From Patescibacteria group bacterium (GTDB lineage Bacteria; Patescibacteriota; Gracilibacteria; UM-FILTER-43-11): a DNA stretch of 64,000 nt. The notes under the pieces are model-generated. The model saw only the letters and a list, made by a program, of their open reading frames with translations. It was not told where the DNA came from and ran no database searches. The stretch's first letter is position 1. The number at the start of each line of letters is the position of its first letter. This document shows positions 58,803 through 64,000 of this stretch, one piece after another. The DNA lies in assembly GCA_018813295.1 (NCBI GenBank), contig JAHJBZ010000033.1:1-64000 (forward strand), in the 5' to 3' direction. Both the position numbers and the translations under genes were made by a program.

Positions 58803-59579
58803 TTACTTTGAAACAGATCCTACTAATTCTGGTATTGGTGCCGGTTTTGCTGAAGACGCAGAATTATTAGCCGGAGCGGTTTTTGCTTTTTTTGAGGCCA
58901 TTTCTTCCATTAAATCAAGCTGTATCTGCTGAATTTCCAAAAGCCTTTGCCATTGACGCCCAAGCAGGTAGTCTAATTTTTCATTAAGCTGACGAATTTC
59001 AAGCTCGGCTTTTAAATTAACACGATAATCTTCCTCTGAACGCAATCTGTCACGATCTTCCTGCCTATTTTGGCTCATCATGATTATTGGAGCCTGAATT
59101 GCAGCCAGACATGAAAGAACTAAGTTTAAAAGGATAAAAGGATATGGATCAAAAGGTTTCGCAAGTAATACAAAAGCATTTATAATAATCCAGGTAAATA
59201 AAACCCCTCCAAATATCATTAAAAATCTCCAGCTTCCGCCAAATTCCGCAACTTTATCGGCAGTCTTTTCGCCTACAGTAAGTTGACGGTCGAATGCAGT
59301 GTTGATGTTTTGAGCAATAAGTTCATGTTCTTTCAAACCCTTTAAAACATGGCGCTCAAGCGTTGAAATGTCACCTTTTTGCTTTTTTACAACTTCTTCA
59401 ACATATTGGTTTCTAAACTGGTTAAGATCTTCCATACAAATAGAACCAGCCCCATCCCAATCTGGGTGTGCTTTTTTCATCAAGGCAACAACGCCATCAC
59501 GTATCAAATCAACGCTGGTAAGCTGTTTAGTGGATTTTTGAAGGCCGCAAAGTGAACATTTAGCCGTAGCCTGTTGCAT
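58803..59579 (-). CDS. DUF1003 domain membrane protein
   Basis: A 258-residue DUF1003 protein. A CSLCG zinc-knuckle-like start is followed by the family core: AQNINTAFDRQLTVGEKTADKVAEFGGSWRFLMIFGGVLFTWIIINA, PFDPYPFILLNLVLSCLAAIQAPIIMMSQNRQEDRDR. Two membrane helices are at about 124-143 and 152-172. A coiled coil (LRSEEDYRVNLKAELEIRQLNEKLD) and a Ser/Ala/Pro tail follow. The function of the family is unknown. It has a strong promoter. Confidence 0.9.
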   Translation of the reverse strand: MQQATAKCSLCGLQKSTKQLTSVDLIRDGVVALMKKAHPDWDGAGSICMEDLNQFRNQYVEEVVKKQKGDISTLERHVLKGLKEHELIAQNINTAFDRQLTVGEKTADKVAEFGGSWRFLMIFGGVLFTWIIINAFVLLAKPFDPYPFILLNLVLSCLAAIQAPIIMMSQNRQEDRDRLRSEEDYRVNLKAELEIRQLNEKLDYLLGRQWQRLLEIQQIQLDLMEEMASKKAKTAPANNSASSAKPAPIPELVGSVSK

Positions 59580-59584
59580 AATTC

Positions 59585-59655
59585 TGTTGTGGGGCTATTG
59601 TGGTTAAGATGATATCCACGATTGCGCCACTATTGCTCCACGCGAAGCAGCGCTG
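59585..59655. repeat. Period-11 repeat hairpin
   Basis: GTGGGGCTATTGTGG on the left; right-arm complement GTGGAGCAATAGTGGCGCAATC. It lies directly before the DUF1003 start. Confidence 0.7.
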
Positions 59656-59673
59656 CCATAGGAATATCATTAT

Positions 59674-59702
59674 ATTATACCAAAAATAAGCCCCAAAGGC
59701 AA
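59674..59702 (-). promoter_or_regulatory. Promoter of the DUF1003 gene
   Basis: TTGCCT and TATAAT on the minus strand with a 17-bp spacer and a TG extended -10. The hairpin at 59585-59655 would lie in its leader. Confidence 0.78.
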
Positions 59703-59727
59703 GGAGCGATAATTGATTTTTATTTAA

Positions 59728-59818
59728 GAATATCGAATATCCAACATCGAACATCGAATTTTTTAAATACTTCTAAAATCATTATTCGATATTCGGTGTT
59801 CGATATTTATTAATATTT
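59728..59818. repeat. ATCGAATATC word hairpin
   Basis: ATATCGAATATCCAACATCGAACATCG on the left pairs with CGATATTCGGTGTTCGATATTT on the right. It overlaps the ung stop. Confidence 0.8.
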
Positions 59819-60482
59819 AAATCCACTCAATCTCTTTAAGCCCATTTTCACGCAAATATTTATTCGCTTTACTAAAGTGCTTGCAACCAAAAAATCCACG
59901 ATGTGCGGAAAGTGGAGATGGGTGTGGTGCTTTTAGGACAAGGTGCTTGCTATCATCAATCATCCACTCTTTGCTTTGCGCATAAGCACCCCAAAGCATG
60001 AAAACAACGTGTTCTTTTTTTTCGGAGATTAGACGTATAACCTCATCCGTAAACGTTTCCCAGCCTTTGTTTTGGTGGGAGGTCGGCATGCCGGCAACAA
60101 CACTGAGTATTGCATTTAGGAGAAAAACTCCTTGCTCCGCCCAGTGCTCCAGATTTCCGTGTTTTGGAATCTCCCCGCCGACATCGGATTGGATTTCTTT
60201 ATAAATATTAACGAGAGATGGTGGCATTGGGACTCCCTGATTTACTGAAAAACAAAGCCCATGTGCCTGCCCTGGGCCGTGGTATGGGTCTTGGCCGAGC
60301 ATTACAACTTTTACTTTATCGAATGGGCAGAGATCGAAGGCCTTAAAAATATCTTTTGGTGGTGGAAAAACTTTTTTTACCCCATATTCCTCCCGGACGA
60401 AGTTTGTGAGTTCTTCGAAATAAGGCTTGCTAAACTCTTCTTCTAGTACCTCTTGCCATGATTGCTCTATTTTGACGTCCAT
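59817..60482 (-). CDS. ung: Uracil-DNA glycosylase
   Basis: A 221-residue family 1 UDG of normal length. The water-activating motif GQDPYH is at 63-68 (catalytic D65). FCFSV-type uracil pocket (LCFSV) and the HPSPLS minor-groove loop at 187-192 are intact. It excises uracil from DNA. It is upstream of the DUF1003 gene and separated by a repeat hairpin. Confidence 0.96.
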   Translation of the reverse strand: MDVKIEQSWQEVLEEEFSKPYFEELTNFVREEYGVKKVFPPPKDIFKAFDLCPFDKVKVVMLGQDPYHGPGQAHGLCFSVNQGVPMPPSLVNIYKEIQSDVGGEIPKHGNLEHWAEQGVFLLNAILSVVAGMPTSHQNKGWETFTDEVIRLISEKKEHVVFMLWGAYAQSKEWMIDDSKHLVLKAPHPSPLSAHRGFFGCKHFSKANKYLRENGLKEIEWI

Positions 60483-60487
60483 AATTA

Positions 60488-60523
60488 AAACGATGCGACG
60501 ATACGACGAAACAACGATACAAC
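60488..60523. repeat. Period-8 tandem repeat
   Basis: CGATGCGA, CGATACGA, CGAAACAA, CGATACAA. Divergent gap between ung and the permease gene. Confidence 0.8.
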
Positions 60524-60524
60524 A

Positions 60525-60592
60525 GGTTTGAAAATTTGAAAATCTGAAAAATAATTTTCAAGTTTTCATATTTTCATATTTTCATTTACAAT
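60525..60592. repeat. TTTGAAAA / TTTTCA word hairpin
   Basis: GAAAATTTGAAAATCTGAAAA on the left, TTTTCAAGTTTTCATATTTTCA on the right. Confidence 0.75.
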
Positions 60593-60598
60593 TGATTA

Positions 60599-61543
60599 GT
60601 GTTCCAATACATTGCTGACATCATCACTTACAACTTATTTAGTTTGACGGAAGGTAGTCAGATAGCTTTGGCGACCAATTTTTTCTTTTATGACGTTTTA
60701 AAAATTCTGTTTTTGATTTTTATGGTTGTAACGGTTATTGCTTTTCTGCGGTCATTTTTTGATCCGAATAAATTTAAACAATCGATGGCTAAATTGAAAT
60801 GGGGTTCTGGTAATATCGCGGCTGCTTTGTTTGGTGCGGTGACCCCATTTTGTTCTTGCTCTTCAATTCCGCTTTTCGTCGGTTTTATTGAATCTAAACT
60901 TCCGCTTGGGATTGCTTTTTCGTTTTTGATCACTTCTCCGCTTGTAAATGAGGTGGCTTTTGTGATTATGGGCGGGCTTTTTGGGTGGAAACTTGCATTT
61001 ATGTATGCTATTTCCGGAATAGCTTTGGGTGTTGTTGGTGGCTTGATTATTGGTGGACTGAAAATGGAAAAAGAGATTGTTTTAGAAGATGCTGAAGGTA
61101 AAAAACTTGAAAGCCAAATGCCAAAAAGCCTGGATGGCAAAGTTCGTTTTGCCTTTCGTTTTGGCTGGTGGACATTTAAAAAATTGCTTCCTTACGTGAT
61201 TGGCGGTGTCGCAATAGGTGCTGTAATTCACGGCTATGTGCCACAAGAATTTTTTGTAAATACCATTGGAAAATATGAATTACTTTCCGTGCCTATTGCT
61301 GCAATTGTTGGTATTCCTATTTATGCTGGCTGTTCAACTGTTGTTCCGATTATATTTTCAATTACAGCAAATGGCGTACCACTCGGAACAGCCCTTGCTT
61401 TTATGATGGCTATTGCGGGGCTTTCGCTTCCAGAGGCTGTAATGCTAAAAAGAGTGCTCAGTTTAAAACTACTCGCCATATTCTTTGGACTTGTGGCGGT
61501 TGGAATTGTGATGATTGGGTATTTGTTTAACTTTTTAAGTTAA
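60599..61543 (+). CDS. DUF318-family permease (metal or arsenical efflux type)
   Basis: A 314-residue polytopic protein starting at GTG 60599, with about eight helices. The signature AVTPFCSCSSIPLFVGF with a CxC in the first repeat, the matching IYAGCSTVVPIIFSI in the second repeat and FLITSPLVNEVAFVIM identify the DUF318/ArsP-like permease group. Some members export organoarsenicals or metals. Substrate cannot be assigned here. It is convergent with the VIT-type gene and overlaps it by nine bases. Confidence 0.9.
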   Translation: MFQYIADIITYNLFSLTEGSQIALATNFFFYDVLKILFLIFMVVTVIAFLRSFFDPNKFKQSMAKLKWGSGNIAAALFGAVTPFCSCSSIPLFVGFIESKLPLGIAFSFLITSPLVNEVAFVIMGGLFGWKLAFMYAISGIALGVVGGLIIGGLKMEKEIVLEDAEGKKLESQMPKSLDGKVRFAFRFGWWTFKKLLPYVIGGVAIGAVIHGYVPQEFFVNTIGKYELLSVPIAAIVGIPIYAGCSTVVPIIFSITANGVPLGTALAFMMAIAGLSLPEAVMLKRVLSLKLLAIFFGLVAVGIVMIGYLFNFLS

Positions 61544-62020
61544 TCCACCAAAACTCACTGCAATCCATCTTCCCACCCAATTTGTGATAAAGATTACAAG
61601 TAAGGCGATGCCCCAATGCTCACCGACTATCTTCCAGGCGGGTTCTTTTTGATTTTGTGCCATCCAAAAGCTGATTAGGCCGAGCATAAGCATTCCCCAA
61701 ATTATGCTAATTATAACCGCTTGCTGTAGGCCAAAAAATACAACTGGGATAACAAATGTTAAAGCGAACAATAATTTGGCGAGAAAGGTGGCAATTGTGG
61801 ATTCCCAGACTTCCTTTTGCGTGTGAACATTTTCGGATTCTTCGGAAATGTGAATTCCAAGAGCGTCGGAAAAAGCATCGGCGATTGCGATTGTAAGTAT
61901 GCCGCCAAGCACTGCCAGCTGGGAATGTGTACCGGAATACAGACCCACCATCATACCAAGTGTGGTGATGATACCGGAGGTTAGGCCGAAGCTTATGCCT
62001 TTTATATATGATAACTTCAT
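61535..62020 (-). CDS. VIT1/CCC1-like transporter protein
   Basis: A 161-residue membrane protein with about five helices. GISFGLTSGIITTLGMMVGLYSG and ALGIHISEESENVHTQKEVWEST match the VIT family pattern, in which acidic residues bind Fe2+ or Mn2+. It is shorter than typical VIT1 (about 230), so substrate binding may differ. It overlaps the 3' end of the convergent permease gene. Confidence 0.78.
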   Translation of the reverse strand: MKLSYIKGISFGLTSGIITTLGMMVGLYSGTHSQLAVLGGILTIAIADAFSDALGIHISEESENVHTQKEVWESTIATFLAKLLFALTFVIPVVFFGLQQAVIISIIWGMLMLGLISFWMAQNQKEPAWKIVGEHWGIALLVIFITNWVGRWIAVSFGGLT

Positions 62021-62027
62021 TCTTCGT

Positions 62028-62130
62028 AATTTTTAATTTTTAATTTTTAATTTTGTAAATAAGTAACAATTTTAAAATTCAAATTTAGAATTTATTTAAA
62101 AATTACAAAAATTACAATAATTAAAAAATC
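62028..62130. repeat. AATTTTT / AAAATTAC word repeat
   Basis: TAATTTTTAATTTTTAATTTTTAATTTTG on the left and AAAATTACAAAAATTACAATAATTAAA on the right. It lies downstream of the RRM gene. Confidence 0.65.
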
Positions 62131-62145
62131 GAGTACATTATATAC

Positions 62146-62176
62146 CAAAAACAACCCCCATAACATGAGAGTTGTT
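62146..62176 (-). terminator. Intrinsic terminator of the RRM gene
   Basis: AACAACTC and GGGGTTGTT pair on the minus strand and are followed by TTTTT, 26 bp after the stop. Confidence 0.78.
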
Positions 62177-62201
62177 CTTTGAGATAGTTTTAAATAAAAA
62201 A

Positions 62202-62459
62202 TTATCTTTCTCGTGGTGGTCGAGCTTCGTTTACGATGATCTTACGACCGTCGAGTTCTTTTTCATGCCACATATCGATAGCTGCTTGAGCTTCTGCTTC
62301 TGTGGCCATGGTAACGAAACCGAAACCTTTTGAGCGACCAGAAAATTTATCAGTGATGATGATTGCTTCTTCGACTGTACCAGCCTGAGCAAAAGCATCA
62401 CGAAATGCATCTTCTGTAATTTTGTAGGATAGATTTCCTACGTATAATTTTCTTTCCAT
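62202..62459 (-). CDS. RRM-type RNA-binding protein
   Basis: An 85-residue single RNA recognition motif. RNP2 KLYVGNLSY is at 3-11 and RNP1 KGFGFVTM at 44-51; the tail is short and basic (EARPPRER). Bacterial Rbp proteins of this type are often cold-induced and bind mRNA. It has an excellent promoter and a long structured leader, followed by a terminator, so it is an independent unit. Confidence 0.94.
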   Translation of the reverse strand: MERKLYVGNLSYKITEDAFRDAFAQAGTVEEAIIITDKFSGRSKGFGFVTMATEAEAQAAIDMWHEKELDGRKIIVNEARPPRER

Positions 62460-62469
62460 TATGGTAAAA

Positions 62470-62540
62470 AATTAAGTAAATAAATGCGAACCTTCTCACT
62501 ATGACTTCTATCCTTGGTGTCATGAGAAGCGTTGATCACA
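62470..62540 (-). promoter_or_regulatory. Structured 5' leader of the RRM gene
   Basis: In the roughly 120-nt leader, CTTCTC-ACT-ATGAC and GTCATGAGAAG form a hairpin with a three-base bulge. Long structured leaders are common on cold-induced Rbp mRNAs. The regulatory role is inferred. Confidence 0.5.
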
Positions 62541-62589
62541 CTCATTCACTCAGAGAAAGAAAAACAAACTAGAGAAAAATTACTGCGAA

Positions 62590-62618
62590 AGTATAGTGTA
62601 GAAAGGATTTTTAGTCAA
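62590..62618 (-). promoter_or_regulatory. Promoter of the RRM gene
   Basis: TTGACT and TATACT on the minus strand with a 17-bp spacer. Confidence 0.82.
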
Positions 62619-62732
62619 GTTGTTTGTAAACTTTAATAAGACTTTAAGTGGATTTTCCTTTGTTCAGATAAAATCCCCCTTTGTTAAATTATCAAAAATA
62701 ATTTGTCACCTTTAGCGACAATATATTTTTGA

Positions 62733-62822
62733 TGGCGGAGAGACAGGGATTCGAACCCTGGAGACCTTTGCAGGCCTAACGGTTTTCAAGACCGCCGCAT
62801 TCGACCGCTCTGCCATCTCTCC
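62733..62822 (-). tRNA. tRNA-Ser (anticodon UGA)
   Basis: A 90-nt class II tRNA with a 7-bp acceptor stem (GGAGAGA and TCTCTCC), encoded 3' CCA, a long variable arm and anticodon loop CTTGAAA (anticodon TGA, reads UCA). The T-loop is GGTTCGAATCC. Complete, no intron. Confidence 0.95.
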
Positions 62823-62835
62823 ATATGCAGGGAAA

Positions 62836-62864
62836 AGTTTAGGGAAAACGATGCTAAAAAGCAA
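62836..62864 (-). promoter_or_regulatory. Promoter of tRNA-Ser
   Basis: TTGCTT and TAAACT on the minus strand with a 17-bp spacer, 13 bp before the mature 5' end. Confidence 0.55.
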
Positions 62865-62908
62865 GTTGAGTTGTGCTAAAATGTAGAAGCTCAATTTCGC
62901 TACTACCT

Positions 62909-63241
62909 ATGAAAAAACAACACCGCCTTGTTTATTGGCTTCCGAGAGTTTTGACTATTATATATATAGTATTTATCAGTCTTTTTGCTTTAGATACTTT
63001 AGGTGAAGAAAATTTTTTCATTCCATTACTTATCCATCTCATCCCTAGTTTCGTTTTGATAGCAGTGCTGTGGATGTCCTGGAAGAAAGAAGTGATCGGT
63101 GGAATTATGTTTTTGGCATTTGCAATTTTTTATTTAACCATCTCCTGGGGAAAAGCCGACCCATTTGCATATTTGGTAATGATAGGTCCGCTACTTTTGA
63201 TCAGCTTCCTCTTTTTTGGAAATTATATAATTAAAAAATAA
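62909..63241 (+). CDS. Small DUF7670-like membrane protein
   Basis: A 110-residue protein from the ATG 62909 (MKKQHRLVYWLPRVLTIIY). Four hydrophobic segments; the pattern PRVLTIIYIVFISLFALD, IHLIPSFVLI and GGIMFLAFAIFYL resembles a small membrane family common in CPR and other bacteria. No function known. It is four bases upstream of the nitroreductase gene and probably cotranscribed. Confidence 0.75.
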   Translation: MKKQHRLVYWLPRVLTIIYIVFISLFALDTLGEENFFIPLLIHLIPSFVLIAVLWMSWKKEVIGGIMFLAFAIFYLTISWGKADPFAYLVMIGPLLLISFLFFGNYIIKK

Positions 63242-63244
63242 ATT

Positions 63245-63712
63245 ATGGATCTATTTGAAGCTATAAAAAATCGCCATATGTGCCGGAATTTTGATACGGA
63301 AAAAGCTATACCGGATGATGTTATGGAAAAATTGATTGATGCCGGCAAAAGCGCCCCTTCAGCCGGGGGACTAAAGGATCAGAGGTTTAAAGTGGTATCG
63401 GATTGGGAGACAAAAAATATGCTGGTTGAAGCATCACTGGATCAAAAGCAACTTGCTGATGCTTCAGCTGTAATTGTTGTTTCTTCGGATTTGGATGTGA
63501 TGGGAGGAAAATATGGCGATAGAGGGGAAAAATTATATGCCGCACAGGATTGTGCCGCATCTGTTCAAAATATCCTGCTTGCCTGCACAGCTTTAGGATT
63601 AGGGGCTTGCTGGATTGGCGCTTTTGATGCAGAAAGTGTGAAAAAGATTTTGGATTTGCCGGACAGTTATAAGACTACAATTTTGGTGGCGGTTGGATAC
63701 GAAAAATTGTGA
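63245..63712 (+). CDS. Nitroreductase-family flavoprotein
   Basis: A 155-residue short nitroreductase. FMN-contact motif NRHMCRNFDTEKAIP (11-23), GKSAPSAGGLKDQRF (33-46) and the C-terminal LACTALGLGACWIGAFD are present. This small class often matches SagB- or NfnB-like redox enzymes that reduce nitro or quinone compounds with NAD(P)H. It is followed by a composite REP-like element. Confidence 0.9.
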   Translation: MDLFEAIKNRHMCRNFDTEKAIPDDVMEKLIDAGKSAPSAGGLKDQRFKVVSDWETKNMLVEASLDQKQLADASAVIVVSSDLDVMGGKYGDRGEKLYAAQDCAASVQNILLACTALGLGACWIGAFDAESVKKILDLPDSYKTTILVAVGYEKL

Positions 63713-63809
63713 TTTCTGAATCCCGACGGAGCCCCGCGAGCGGGAGTCGACGGCTGTCAGCTGAGGAACCAGGGCATCCGCCGCGGCGGACTGCTCCCTC
63801 AGAAATCAC
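63709..63809. repeat. Nested inverted repeat with composite REP-like element, copy 2
   Basis: An outer pair GTGATTTCTGA and TCAGAAATCAC (perfect 11 bp) encloses CCGACGGAGCCCCGC, GAGTCGACGGCTGTC, AGCTGAGGAACCAGGG and TCCGCCGCGGCGGA. The inner part matches 19625-19706. Confidence 0.88.
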
Positions 63810-63819
63810 GAATCATAAA

Positions 63820-64000
63820 TCATAAATTACATGTTCCTTCCGGGTGGGATGAGAGGGCAGTTGCGTAATGAACCGTTACATACACCCAATTATCTGAGGA
63901 GTCGATTGCAAAACCAACGCCTATTTCATTGAAGTAGGAATTTGTTACGCTGTCGTAATGAGCTGTATAACTGGTTCCCTCTTCTGCCATGTAGGCATCA
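63820..64000 (-). CDS. CAP-domain (SCP/PR-1) protein, C-terminal end
   Basis: The last 60 codons are visible (stop at 63820). HYDSVTNSYFNEIGVGFAIDSSDNWVYVTVHYATALSS fits the end of a CAP domain: conserved H, the N..(F/Y)NEIGVG turn and a final strand. CAP proteins are secreted and of varied function (lipid binding, peptidase-like). The start lies beyond the window, so anchor and length are unknown. Confidence 0.8.
   Translation of the reverse strand, partial: DAYMAEEGTSYTAHYDSVTNSYFNEIGVGFAIDSSDNWVYVTVHYATALSSHPEGTCNL

Noticed and set aside
1-64000. Prophage or integrative element
   Set aside because: No integrase, phage structural genes or attachment repeats; mobile signals are limited to the RAYT relic, REP-like repeats and the yggT cassette.

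Overview
The window looks like a chromosomal segment from a Candidate Phyla Radiation (Patescibacteria) bacterium, possibly of the Peregrinibacteria type. This placement is an inference. It rests on AT-rich DNA, a standard genetic code (TGA ends ftsK, lepA and the nitroreductase gene), an envelope rich in type IV pilus and SLH-domain proteins, ribosomal proteins with lysine-rich tails, an infC with no ATG, GTG or TTG start, and almost no Shine-Dalgarno motifs. No 16S rRNA gene is present to confirm it.

Region 1 (1-14650, minus strand) is a type IV pilus locus behind a strong promoter at 14626-14653. In transcription order it encodes a DUF11-type surface protein, the PilB ATPase, two prepilins, a PilN-like protein fused to three SLH domains, a PilO-like protein, a small anchored protein, the PilC platform protein, three more pilin-like proteins, a VWA-domain protein and a partial SLH protein. 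Region 2 (14750-25600) holds an AI-2E-type permease, a broken REP-associated transposase gene, ftsK, rsmE, a Kazal-domain protein, two members of a four-cysteine secreted family, tilS and an orphan PemK/MazF toxin. Region 3 (25600-38200) has purH, lepA, ribE, ribH, a STAS protein, rpmA, the third four-cysteine protein, a large helical protein, two bacterial PH-domain proteins, a TagA/WecG glycosyltransferase and a methyltransferase. Region 4 (38300-45110) is a second pilus locus: PilB2 and PilC2 separated by a four-helix-bundle gene, then divergent pilins, two of which lack a canonical start and one of which carries NHL repeats and a frameshift. Region 5 (45120-64000) is housekeeping: a cyclophilin lipoprotein, gltX, murB, nnrD, yggT, infC-rpmI-rplT, trxB, a GT4 glycosyltransferase, rpmE, a TSP3/PKD surface protein, gyrA, ung, a DUF318 permease, a VIT-type transporter, an RRM protein, tRNA-Ser(UGA), a nitroreductase and a partial CAP-domain protein.

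The most unusual feature lies between the genes. Most intergenic gaps contain degenerate short-period tandem repeats (periods of 7, 8, 9, 11, 12 or about 18 bp) arranged as inverted arms, so that each gap can fold into a long imperfect hairpin. Several families recur at distant loci. Some hairpins run into start codons or coding sequence. GC-rich REP-like palindromes also recur, four of them in frame inside genes (tilS, pilB2, pilC2 and the transposase remnant), and the window contains a REP-associated transposase relic that could belong to such a system.
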